Below the pieces are notes generated by a model. That model had not been told where the DNA came from. It saw only the letters and a list, made by a program, of their open reading frames with translations, and ran no database searches. From contig JBLWWJ010000006.1 in NCBI GenBank assembly GCA_048268005.1, forward strand, positions 165,666-229,665: a DNA stretch of 64,000 nucleotides, written 5' to 3'. This document shows positions 27,472-37,000 of the stretch, piece by piece. The translations under genes and the position numbers were made by a program. This DNA comes from Ancylomarina sp048268005. GTDB lineage: Bacteria > Bacteroidota > Bacteroidia > Bacteroidales > Marinifilaceae. Within the stretch, counting starts at the first letter, position 1; every line of letters begins with the position of its first letter.

Positions 27472-28815
27472 ATGGAAATATTAATTAAAGTATCTCAGTT
27501 TCTTCTGAGTTTGTCTATTTTGGTGGTTCTTCACGAATTAGGACACTTTGTTTTTGCAAAACTTTTTAAAACTCGTGTAGAGAAATTCTATATGTTTTTT
27601 AACCCGGGTTTCTCTCTTTTTAAATACAAAAAAGGAGACACTGAATACGGTATTGGCTGGATTCCATTGGGAGGCTATGTTAAGATATCGGGAATGATTG
27701 ACGAATCGATGGATAAGGAACAAATGGCTTTGCCTCCTGAACCTTATGAGTTTCGTTCAAAACCAGCTTACCAACGTTTACTAATTATGGTAGGTGGTGT
27801 ATTGGTGAATTTTATATTAGCTTTTGCTATCTATATAGCGGTTCTTTTTGCTTGGGGAGATGAATATCTTCCTGCTGAGAACGTGAAATACGGTTATGTT
27901 TGTGACTCTATTGCCCAAAGCATCGGCTTGCAAAATGGGGATAAGATTCTTGAATTGGATCATCAGAAACAAGTGAAATACACGGATATTCTTACCAATA
28001 TTCTTCTGAATAATCCTAAAAGTATGCAGGTTGAGCGTAATGGTAGCATGATAGATATTGCTATTCCATCCTCTTTTGTGCCAGATTTGTTAGCTAAGAG
28101 TAGCGAAGGTTTTTCAATGAGTCCTGTTATAAGCCCAAGAATACCTTTGCAACCTTTTGTTGTTGCTGGATTTTCCAAGGAGTCAGTTGCTAAGGCGTCA
28201 GGCCTTAAAAAAGGAGATGAGCTACTTTTGGTAGATGGAGAGGATTTTAAATACTTCGATGAATATTTAGCTTACCTTCAAAGCCAGAAAGGAAAAACCG
28301 TTCTATTGCAGGTGCGACGAGATGGCGTAAGCAAAGAAATCAGTACGACTTTAGGGGAAGATGCCTTATTGGGAGTTTCTATGAAACCCTTTAATCATTT
28401 TGAATTTGCTGCCATTGAATATAGCTTTTTGGAAGCGATACCAGCAGGAATAAATAAGGGAGTAGATAAATTACAATCGTATTTGAAACAGTTTAAACTG
28501 ATCTTTTCTTCAGAGACCAAAGGCTATAAATCAATTGGTGGTTTTGGTACTATTGCTAGCATCTTCCCAGGAGTTTGGGATTGGCATGCATTCTGGAATC
28601 TAACGGCTTTCTTATCGATTATATTAGCAATTATGAATATTTTACCTATACCAGCTCTAGATGGTGGTCATGTGATGTTCTTATTGTATGAAATCATCAC
28701 TCGACGTAAACCAGGTGAGAAATTCATGGAATACGCTCAGATCGGGGGTATGCTGATTTTATTTGGTTTGCTAATTTTTGCTAATGCCAATGATATCATG
28801 AAAGCTTTTAATTAA
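27472..28815 (+). CDS. rseP: RIP metalloprotease RseP (site-2 protease)
   Basis: An intramembrane zinc protease that cleaves membrane-anchored regulators and signal peptides. 447 residues. The zinc motif HELGH is at residues 21-25 and the third ligand region is LDGGH near residue 400. Two PDZ-like regions lie between (one around GLQNGDKILELD, the other around GLKKGDELLLVDGEDF). Four hydrophobic helices. It follows dxr by 81 bp and a promoter for tatA lies right behind it. Confidence 0.95.
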   Translation: MEILIKVSQFLLSLSILVVLHELGHFVFAKLFKTRVEKFYMFFNPGFSLFKYKKGDTEYGIGWIPLGGYVKISGMIDESMDKEQMALPPEPYEFRSKPAYQRLLIMVGGVLVNFILAFAIYIAVLFAWGDEYLPAENVKYGYVCDSIAQSIGLQNGDKILELDHQKQVKYTDILTNILLNNPKSMQVERNGSMIDIAIPSSFVPDLLAKSSEGFSMSPVISPRIPLQPFVVAGFSKESVAKASGLKKGDELLLVDGEDFKYFDEYLAYLQSQKGKTVLLQVRRDGVSKEISTTLGEDALLGVSMKPFNHFEFAAIEYSFLEAIPAGINKGVDKLQSYLKQFKLIFSSETKGYKSIGGFGTIASIFPGVWDWHAFWNLTAFLSIILAIMNILPIPALDGGHVMFLLYEIITRRKPGEKFMEYAQIGGMLILFGLLIFANANDIMKAFN

Positions 28816-28844
28816 GTTGATTGATGTGTGTTTCAGGTATCTGT

Positions 28845-28875
28845 ATTGGTACTTTATGTGAAAATGTTATATTTG
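28845..28875 (+). promoter_or_regulatory. Candidate promoter of tatA
   Basis: ATTG (28845-28848) and TATATTTG (28868-28875) separated by 19 bp fit the Bacteroidota -33/-7 promoter pattern well. The start codon of tatA is 28 bp downstream. Confidence 0.55.
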
Positions 28876-28902
28876 TGAGGTATAATTCTTAAAAAAAAAC
28901 TT

Positions 28903-29103
28903 ATGAACCTTTTTGTAATAGCCGGAATGGTTGGACCATGGCAAGTTGTTATCATTGTATTTGCACTCGTACTTTTGTTTGGGGGTAAAAAAATTCCTGA
29001 ATTGATGAAAGGTCTTGGCCAAGGAATGAAGGAGTTTAAAAAAGCGACTGATACCGAAGACAAAGACAAGGATAAAGAGGAAAAGGAAATAAAAGATAAA
29101 TAA
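28903..29103 (+). CDS. tatA: Sec-independent translocase subunit TatA/E
   Basis: 66 residues: a short N-terminal transmembrane helix (VIAGMVGPWQVVIIVFALVLLF), the FGGKKIPELMKGLGQGMKEFKKA amphipathic helix characteristic of TatA, and a highly charged Lys/Asp/Glu tail. TatA forms the translocation pore for folded proteins. The NapA and ferredoxin proteins of this window carry twin-arginine signals and would be clients. tatC is not in the window. A perfect terminator follows. Confidence 0.93.
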   Translation: MNLFVIAGMVGPWQVVIIVFALVLLFGGKKIPELMKGLGQGMKEFKKATDTEDKDKDKEEKEIKDK

Positions 29104-29107
29104 TTGG

Positions 29108-29136
29108 AAAGCAGGTTTTAAAACCTGCTTTTTTTA
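29108..29136 (+). terminator. Terminator after tatA
   Basis: A perfect 24-bp palindrome (29108-29131) centred on TTTTAAAA, then a T-run. Confidence 0.85.
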
Positions 29137-29292
29137 TGTCTTATATTTAAATGAATTATTAATCACGTTTTATTCGTTTTTAAGAATTGTTATAATTACG
29201 ATATAATTGTTTGTATTTGGTCTGATGCACGGATAAAATGCTTATCTTAATTCCGCCAAAATACATGCTTACAATTGAAGTGATTATTCCTG

Positions 29293-30570
29293 ATGAGAAA
29301 CACCATATCAACTCCTAAAAAACTACTTTTTACAGTGATCATGCTGAGCATTCCTTTTGTCAGTCAAGCTGAAAAAAAGGATGCTTCCCATCGATCAAAT
29401 ATAAGTTCAAAGCAGATATACGCGTCTTATCATCAGAATGATGGTGTTGGCGATGATGGTTCTGATGCAAGTATGTTGCCGGTGTTTACCAATGCGGATT
29501 ATTCCTGGCGTATCGAGAAATTGAATGAGGCGAGTCCTGTTCAACTTGACTTTAATGATATCGTGAAGCGATATATCGATGTTTACTCTATAAGACATCG
29601 AGATAAAACAGCTAGAATTTTAGGTTTAAGTGAAATTTATTTTCCAATTTTTGAGGAATATTTAGATAAATATGATCTGCCACTCGAATTAAAATATATT
29701 GCTGTAATTGAATCTGCTTTAAATCCTAAAGCAAAGTCAAAATCTGGAGCAACGGGCTTATGGCAATTTATGTATCATGCCAGTCGAATGTTTGATCTTA
29801 AGATATCGTCCTATGTTGACGAGCGAATGGATCCTGTAAAATCGACTGAGGCGGCTTGTAAGTACCTACAATATTTGTATCGTATCTTTGGAGATTGGCA
29901 ATTAGCTATTGCTGCCTATAATGGCGGACCAGGTGCTGTGCGCGATGCAATAAAAGCCTCAGGAGGCAAAACGAATTTTTGGGATATTGCTGCTTATCTG
30001 CCGGATCAGACCAGAACCTACGTTCCGGCCTTTATCGCGGTTAACTACGTAATGAATTACAGTCAGGAACACAATATTGTGCCTAAGGACTTGAAGTTTT
30101 CTTACTTAAAACTTTCCGATGTTATTGTCAAAAAGCCTTTGTCTCTTGAAACTGTTTCTAAAAAATTAGGAGTTTCTATAGCTGACTTAAGACGATTGAA
30201 TCCTATCTATAAACTTGATTTTATTCCCAATAGTGAATTACCCGCTAAGCTGACCTTGCCAGTTGATAAAGTTCTTAGCTATGTTGAACAGGAAGCTGAA
30301 CTATATGCGGCTCTCAAAAATAATGTGTCGTATCACGATATTGAAAAAAACATGTCCATTACGAGTGGCAAAAAGTGCATCATTCATGTGGTTAAGGCTG
30401 GTGAATTTTTTCATAAAATAGCCATGAAATATGCCTGCACAAGCAATAACATTAAGAAATGGAATAATCTAACAGGGGATATACTGCACATTGGGCAAAA
30501 ACTTAAGGTTTGGGTGCCGGTATCACAAACGAGTCGATCAACGCAGGTTGGTCTAAAATCGACAACTTAA
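29293..30570 (+). CDS. MltD-like lytic transglycosylase with LysM domain
   Basis: 425 residues with a signal peptide ending at SQA. The soluble lytic transglycosylase domain spans about residues 115-250 and has the catalytic Glu140 in AVIESALNPKAKSKSGATGLWQF and the AAYNGGPGAV motif. Two LysM-like regions follow, the last one (HVVKAGEFFHKIAMKYACTSNNIKKWN) being clear and the one before it weaker. It cleaves peptidoglycan glycan strands in the periplasm. Located between tatA and a DUF4837 gene on the same strand. Confidence 0.92.
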   Translation: MRNTISTPKKLLFTVIMLSIPFVSQAEKKDASHRSNISSKQIYASYHQNDGVGDDGSDASMLPVFTNADYSWRIEKLNEASPVQLDFNDIVKRYIDVYSIRHRDKTARILGLSEIYFPIFEEYLDKYDLPLELKYIAVIESALNPKAKSKSGATGLWQFMYHASRMFDLKISSYVDERMDPVKSTEAACKYLQYLYRIFGDWQLAIAAYNGGPGAVRDAIKASGGKTNFWDIAAYLPDQTRTYVPAFIAVNYVMNYSQEHNIVPKDLKFSYLKLSDVIVKKPLSLETVSKKLGVSIADLRRLNPIYKLDFIPNSELPAKLTLPVDKVLSYVEQEAELYAALKNNVSYHDIEKNMSITSGKKCIIHVVKAGEFFHKIAMKYACTSNNIKKWNNLTGDILHIGQKLKVWVPVSQTSRSTQVGLKSTT

Positions 30571-30648
30571 GAATATTGTAGGCATTCAATTTGCTGACTA
30601 TAGTAAGATTATAAATAATAGAAAATATATTTATTTAAAATATCAATT

Positions 30649-31665
30649 ATGAAATCTATAATAAAATTAAGTCTCATTTGTTTGATTCTTATCACTAGTA
30701 TCAGTTCTTGTAAGAAAACAACCAAGGGGTTAATGCCAACCGTAACTGGACAATCTGGCGAAATGGTGGTTCTGAGTAGTAAATCACTGTGGGATGGTGT
30801 AGTTGGCGATTCAATTAAAGCGATCTTTAATGACATTCAGGTTGGTATGCCTCAGGATGAAGCTGTAATGGATGTATTTCATTTGAATCATGAAGCTTTC
30901 ACGAGTATGTTTAAAACACACCGAAGCATCCTGGAGATTAAAGTGTCATCTTCTGTAGAGAAAACCAGATTAGTTGTTAAGGATAATATGTATGCTCGTA
31001 CCCAGGCTTATATGCGTATTGAGGCGGCCAGTAATAAAGAAATGCTGGAAGTAATCAAGGCAAACAGAACAAAAATCTTGTCCTATTTTCTACGTAGCGA
31101 ACGTAATCGTAAAATCGAAGTTATTTCTAAAGCTCCGGTTCAAAAAATATTTGATTACCTGAAAAAAGAGAAGAAATTCACACTAGCTTTTCCTTCTGGT
31201 TACGAAGTGAAAAAAACAGAGCCTGATTTTTATTGGGTAAGTAAAGAAACTCCAGTGTCGAGTCAAGGGATGTTTATTTATACTTACGATTATCTTACCG
31301 AAGATGCTTTTGATAAGAATTCGATTTTGATGATGAGAAATGCAATGTTGAAGGATTTGGTTCCTGCTCAAAACGAAGGAAGTTATATGACAACTGAGAT
31401 GAATTTCCCTATTGCCTTTAATCATTTTGAATTTCAGGGGAATTATGCCGTTGAGATGAGAGGTTTATGGAAAGTTAATGGTGATTTTATGGGAGGACCA
31501 TTTGTAAATCTGTCATTCTTAGACTCAGTGAATAATCGTGTGATTTGTATGGATGCTTATGTGTATTATCCTAACCATGATAAGCGAGAGTTGTTGAGAG
31601 AGCTTGAAGCTGTGATGTATACATACAAACCAGTGAAAGAAGTGGCTAAGAATAAGAAAAAGTAG
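30649..31665 (+). CDS. DUF4837 family lipoprotein
   Basis: 338 residues with a lipobox SISSC (Cys about residue 21). The mature protein begins GLMPTVTGQSGEMVVL, which together with the overall pattern fits the DUF4837 family of Bacteroidota lipoproteins. The C-terminal part contains ITTEMNF-like and MRGLWKVNGDFMGGPF stretches and ends in a basic tail. Function is unknown. It precedes the next small gene by 21 bp, so they may be co-transcribed. Confidence 0.8.
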   Translation: MKSIIKLSLICLILITSISSCKKTTKGLMPTVTGQSGEMVVLSSKSLWDGVVGDSIKAIFNDIQVGMPQDEAVMDVFHLNHEAFTSMFKTHRSILEIKVSSSVEKTRLVVKDNMYARTQAYMRIEAASNKEMLEVIKANRTKILSYFLRSERNRKIEVISKAPVQKIFDYLKKEKKFTLAFPSGYEVKKTEPDFYWVSKETPVSSQGMFIYTYDYLTEDAFDKNSILMMRNAMLKDLVPAQNEGSYMTTEMNFPIAFNHFEFQGNYAVEMRGLWKVNGDFMGGPFVNLSFLDSVNNRVICMDAYVYYPNHDKRELLRELEAVMYTYKPVKEVAKNKKK

Positions 31666-31686
31666 ATGTGAGATTAGATTGTCCAT

Positions 31687-32094
31687 GTGGCGTTGAATGA
31701 AAAGAATTTAAAAGTGAATTTGCCTGATTATAATCAAGTTAAAGTTTCATCATATCGCAATAAGGTCGATATTTTAAGACAAGTTGCAGCTCAAATTGAA
31801 AAAGATTTCTATCAATTTGGTTTTGAAGTTACATTCTCTGGTGAGCCTGAAGATGCTTATAACGAGCTCTTTGCTCAAATAAACGAGCATGTCGCTTTTA
31901 TGCTGAGTCAGGATTATCATCGCTTGGTTTTGCTTTTATATCAAATTGATTTGAGTGAGAAAGAAATTCTGAAAAATGAATTGAAATATCCAAATGTGGA
32001 TAAGCACCAGCTTTTGTCTGAATTAATTATTCAGAGAGAGCTTAAAAAAGTACTTATCCGAAATTATTTTAAAGAAAACCCAGATAAATTATAA
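31687..32094 (+). CDS. Conserved protein of unknown function
   Basis: 135 residues, probably cytoplasmic, with no signal peptide or membrane segment. It is helical and charged, with a motif ILRQVAAQIEKDFYQFGFEVTFSGEPEDAYNELFAQINEHV. The start appears to be GTG at 31687 because no in-frame ATG lies near the N-terminus and the ATG at 31685 is out of frame. It starts 21 bp after the DUF4837 gene. I recognise no named domain. Confidence 0.7.
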   Translation: MALNEKNLKVNLPDYNQVKVSSYRNKVDILRQVAAQIEKDFYQFGFEVTFSGEPEDAYNELFAQINEHVAFMLSQDYHRLVLLLYQIDLSEKEILKNELKYPNVDKHQLLSELIIQRELKKVLIRNYFKENPDKL

Positions 32095-32297
32095 TTCTAT
32101 TGTTTGTTAAGCTGTGAAATAGAGCTAGATGATTATAATAGATCTTTTCTTTAATCTTATTACTTTTGTGAAAACATATTGGGATTACTCTTTTAGTTAC
32201 TATGTTAGAGATTGTATGGTAGTGAAGTTTTGTTAATTACGCGCTAACATGCGATTAAAAGAGAATAATCCAATCGAGATATATAAAATACATACAG

Positions 32298-33377
32298 ATG
32301 AAAGATACTAAGATAAAAGTCGGAATAACTCAAGGTGATATAAACGGGATTGGTTACGAAGTGATTATTAAGACTTTAATGGATTCCCGTATTTTGGAGA
32401 TATGTACCCCCATTATTTATGGATCACCTAAGGTTGCTGCCTACCATAAAAAAGCACTTAATATTGAAGATTTTAGTTTAAATAATATAAAAACTGCTCA
32501 GGATTCACATCCTAAGAGAGTAAATGTTATCAACTGTACTGACGAGAATATAAAAGTTGAGTTAGGCAAATCGACTTCAAGTGCGGGTACCGCATCTCTG
32601 GCATCCCTTGAGGCAGCAGTTAAGGATCTTAAAGAAGGTCATATTGATGTTTTATTAACAGCTCCTATCAATAAGAAAAATATTCAGTCTAAGGATTTTG
32701 TTTTCCCGGGACATACCGAGTATTTAGAATCCAGAATCAACTCCGGAAAATCTCTAATGTTATTGATCAGTGAAAAACTTAGAGTTGGTGTTGTTACTGG
32801 TCATATTCCTATTTCTAAAGTTTCAGAGAATATTACCGAAGAGAAGATTCTTGAAAAATTGAATATTTTGAATAAATCCTTGATTCAGGATTTCGGTATT
32901 AGAAAGCCTAAGGTGGCCGTTCTAAGTTTGAATCCACATGCCGGTGATGATGGATTAATTGGCTCGGAAGAAAAAGATGTCATTATTCCTGCCATTGAAA
33001 AAGCGAGGAAAAATGGTGTTATGGCTTTAGGTCCATATCCTGCTGATGGTTTTTTCGGATCAAATGACTATTCTAAGTTCGATGCGATTCTAGCCATGTA
33101 TCACGATCAGGGATTGACGGCTTTCAAAGCGCTTTCATTTGATTCAGGGGTTAATTTTACTGCTGGCTTATCGAAAGTAAGAACTTCACCTGCTCATGGT
33201 ACAGCTTATGCAATTGCTGGAACCAATGTAGCATCGCCAGAATCTTTCCAGAAAGCATTGTATATGGCTATTGATGTTTATAGAAATAGAAAGCAATTTG
33301 AAGAATTAAGTAAGGATCCCATGAAAGTGAAGGCTCCTAGTAATGATCATCAGAATAAAAGACAGTCCGTTAAATAA
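32298..33377 (+). CDS. pdxA: 4-hydroxythreonine-4-phosphate dehydrogenase
   Basis: Oxidises 4-phosphohydroxy-L-threonine in the DXP-dependent pathway to pyridoxal 5'-phosphate. 359 residues. The N-terminal VGITQGDINGIGYEVI, the LLTAPINKKNI strand, FPGHTEYLE with a metal-binding His, LNPHAGDDGLIG and AMYHDQGLTAFK are the expected family motifs. The enzyme is a metal-dependent dimer. The pathway begins from products that share DXP with dxr in this window. It precedes ruvA by 53 bp. Confidence 0.96.
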   Translation: MKDTKIKVGITQGDINGIGYEVIIKTLMDSRILEICTPIIYGSPKVAAYHKKALNIEDFSLNNIKTAQDSHPKRVNVINCTDENIKVELGKSTSSAGTASLASLEAAVKDLKEGHIDVLLTAPINKKNIQSKDFVFPGHTEYLESRINSGKSLMLLISEKLRVGVVTGHIPISKVSENITEEKILEKLNILNKSLIQDFGIRKPKVAVLSLNPHAGDDGLIGSEEKDVIIPAIEKARKNGVMALGPYPADGFFGSNDYSKFDAILAMYHDQGLTAFKALSFDSGVNFTAGLSKVRTSPAHGTAYAIAGTNVASPESFQKALYMAIDVYRNRKQFEELSKDPMKVKAPSNDHQNKRQSVK

Positions 33378-33430
33378 TAGATTTTACGACCTATACTATA
33401 CTGTAAGTAAACTCATCCAAACTTACCTAT

Positions 33431-34012
33431 ATGTTTGAATATATAAAAGGAGATTTAAATGACCTGACACCAACTGCTGTAATAGTAGAGAATCATGGCA
33501 TGGGTTATTATATCAATATTACACTTAATACGTACTCTCAACTTTCGGGGCATACATCTGCTCAGTTGTATCTGCATCAGGTTATTCGTGATGATGCACA
33601 TTTATTGTTCGGATTCAAAGAACTGAAGGAACGAGATGTATTCCGTTTGCTAATTTCTGTTTCAGGTGTTGGAGCGAATACCGCTCGTATGATGCTTTCA
33701 TCATTGACATCTGAAGAAGTTAAAAAAGCTATTTTTTCTAATAATTCTAAAACTTTACAAGATGTAAAAGGAATTGGAGCTAAAACAGCTCAACGAATTA
33801 TTATTGAACTTAAAGATAAGATTGGGAAAGAAGACGAGATGGGGGAAATTGTATTGGCTCAGGACAATACAATTAGAGAAGAAGCGTTATCTGCTTTAGT
33901 AATGCTTGGTTTTGCGAAAAATTCTATAGCTAAAGTGCTTGACAAAATAATTAAAGCAAATGCACCAACAAGTGTTGAGGAGTTAATTAAAATTGCTCTA
34001 AAGCAGTTGTAA
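33431..34012 (+). CDS. ruvA: Holliday junction branch migration complex subunit RuvA
   Basis: 193 residues, the usual length. An N-terminal OB-fold (MFEYIKGDLNDLTPTAVIVENHGMGYYINI), two helix-hairpin-helix units (ISVSGVGANTARMML and LQDVKGIGAKTAQRIIIELKDKI), and a C-terminal domain III that contacts RuvB. RuvA binds four-way junctions and loads the RuvB helicase. RuvB is not in the window. The gene sits between pdxA and sprA on the same strand. Confidence 0.96.
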   Translation: MFEYIKGDLNDLTPTAVIVENHGMGYYINITLNTYSQLSGHTSAQLYLHQVIRDDAHLLFGFKELKERDVFRLLISVSGVGANTARMMLSSLTSEEVKKAIFSNNSKTLQDVKGIGAKTAQRIIIELKDKIGKEDEMGEIVLAQDNTIREEALSALVMLGFAKNSIAKVLDKIIKANAPTSVEELIKIALKQL

Positions 34013-34037
34013 TACCTGAATCAAAAAATCCCAGTTC

Positions 34038-37000
34038 TTGAAAAAGTTACGACAATACATATTATCCTTTTTATTTCTATTCATTTTAGGACTGTCATTT
34101 AATGATAGCTCTTTGAAAGCAGATGCCTATTTTTTTGAAGGTATGCAGCAGGATAGTACGCTTGTAAAGAGTGTGAAACAAATTAAAAATGCGAGATCAC
34201 CCTTTAATAAGGCCGATAAGAAAAGTGCCAAGGATGAAACATTACCTTACACTTTTGATGATGAAGATGATACCAAGCTAAAAGGGCAGCAGGCAAAATC
34301 ACCATTATATCTTAAGGATCCTGCTAATATTGAAACCACTATCGTATACGATCCTGTAACAGGAAATTATATTCTGAAGAAACGAATTGGGGGGATGGAT
34401 TATCGAAATTCAACTTCCTTATCGAAAGCAGAGTTTCAAGCTCAGCAGAATCAGGCTGCACTTAGAGATTACTGGATGGAGCGAATTTCATCTGATAGAA
34501 ATGTTAGAGGTGTTGATCAGCGTTCTTTCTTAGGTTCAAAAGTATTTGGTAAGGTTTTCGGAAATACGGCTATTTCTATTAAACCACAGGGAGCTGCAGA
34601 ATTGAGTTTTGGTATCAGTACAACTAAGGTTGATAACCCAACTATTCCAGAGGAACTAAGAAAAACAACCAGTTTCGATTTCAACGAGAAGATACAAATG
34701 AGTGTATCGGGTAAGGTAGGTGATATCTTATCTATGGAAGTGAATTACAACACCGAAGCTACTTTTGATTATGAGAATCAGATGAAGTTGGAGTATAATG
34801 GTGACGAAGATAATATCATCAGAAAAGTCGAGGCTGGTAATGTGTCGATGCCAATTTCCAATACTTTAATTACCGGAGGGCAGAATCTATTTGGTGTCAA
34901 AACAGAGATGCAGTTTGGGAAACTTTCTGTGGCATCTGTTTTTTCTCAGCAGAAAGGGGAGACCAAGGTTGTTAATATGGAGAATGGGGCTCAAAAAAGT
35001 GAGTTCGAAGTTTCGGCAGATCAATACGAGGCTAATCGTCACTTCTTCCTTTCGAAATATTTTTACGACAATTACGACCAGGCAATGGCTAAACTGCCAG
35101 TTGTGAGTTCGGCAGTTACAATTAATAAAATTGAGGTTTGGATTACCAATAAAAACTCAAATTTTGAAGATTCAAGAAACTTTATTGGTTTTGTTGACTT
35201 AGGTGAAAATCAAGCGAATCTTGAAAATACAACACTGTTTTCTCAAACAGAACCAGGTGTATATCCTGCTAATTCGAGAAATAATGCCTACGATCTGATG
35301 ACCACGACATATGGGAATATTCGTGATATCAATCAAGTAACCAATACGCTGGCACCTTTAGCCCCTGGGTTTACAGCTGGCTATGATTATGAGAAAGTTG
35401 AAAATGCTCGTCTTTTATCAGAATCGGAATATACCTTAAACCGACGTTTAGGTTTTATCTCTTTGAACCAATCATTAAATGCAGATGAAGTTTTAGCGGT
35501 GGCTTATCAATATACTGCAAATGGTGAGGTATTTCAAGTTGGTGAATTATCGAGTTCAAGTGTGAGTGCACCTCAATCTTTAATTCTTAAATTAATTAAG
35601 GGTACTAACTTGAACCCATCACTTCCGACTTGGGAGTTGATGATGAAGAATATTTATAATATTGGAGCTTATCAGGTGAATTCTGAAGATTTTCGTTTGG
35701 ATGTCTTGTATCAGAATGATCAGGCTGGTTCTCAATTGAATTATATCAAAACTGGAACGGAAACAGATGGTTCAGACAAGAATGAAATTTTATTAAGTCT
35801 CTTGAATCTTGATAATCTGAATTCTCAATTAGATCCTAGTCCTGATGGGATGTTTGACTTTATTGATGCTCTAACGATTTATCCCAATAAAGGTCGGGTG
35901 ATTTTCCCATCGAAAGAACCTTTTGGCTCTTATTTACGTTCTAAAATTCCCGATAATGCGATTGCGAATAAATATGCTTTTGATGATCTGTATACTAAAA
36001 CACAGAATGAAGCACAGCAAATAGCTGAAAAAAATAAGTTTGCTCTAAAAGGAAGTTACAAATCCAGTGGAGGATCTGAAATCTCGTTGAATGCTTTAAA
36101 TGTGCAACCAGGATCGGTTGATGTTAAAGCCGGAGGGATCAAACTTATCGAGAATATTGACTATACGGTAGACTATACATTAGGACGTGTTAAAATCATT
36201 AATCAAGCGCTTTTAGAAGCGGGAACGCCTATTTCAATTTCATCTGAAAGTAATTCATTATTCAATATCCAGACCAAAACTTTGGTTGGTGTTCAAATGG
36301 ACTATCAGTTTAATAATGATTTTAACCTGGGTGCGACAGTGATGCATTTATCAGAGCAACCACTTACTCAGAAAGTGAATATTGGTGATGAACCGATTTC
36401 CAATACCATTTGGGGATTGAATGGAAGTTATAGAACAGAGTCTATGTTCTTAACTAACTTGGTTGATAAACTTCCATTTATCGAAACGAAGGAACCATCA
36501 CAAATTTCGGTTGAAGGTGAATTTGCACAATTGGTACCTGGGCATAATAAGGCGATTGGAAGTTCAGGAACGGCATATATAGACGATTTTGAGGGAACAG
36601 AAACCTCAATCGATATGAAGAATTATAATTCATGGGTTTTAGCCAGTACACCACAGAACCATCCCGATTTTCCAGAAGGTGATTTAAATAATGATTTGGC
36701 ATATGGATACAACCGTGCTAAACTAGCCTGGTATGTTATCGATCCGCTTTTTAATAGGAATACATCTACGACTCCAAAGCATATTCGTTCGGATAAGGAA
36801 CAACTATCGAATCATTACGTTCGTGAGGTTTATGAGGAAGAAATATGGCCAAATAAGGAAACAGCAACAGGTATACCTACGAATATATCCATCCTGAATT
36901 TAGCATATTACCCTACTGAGAAGGGACCTTACAATTATGATGTTGATGGACAGGCTAACGTCTCAACAGGGATGAATACAGATGGAACACTGAAAGATCC

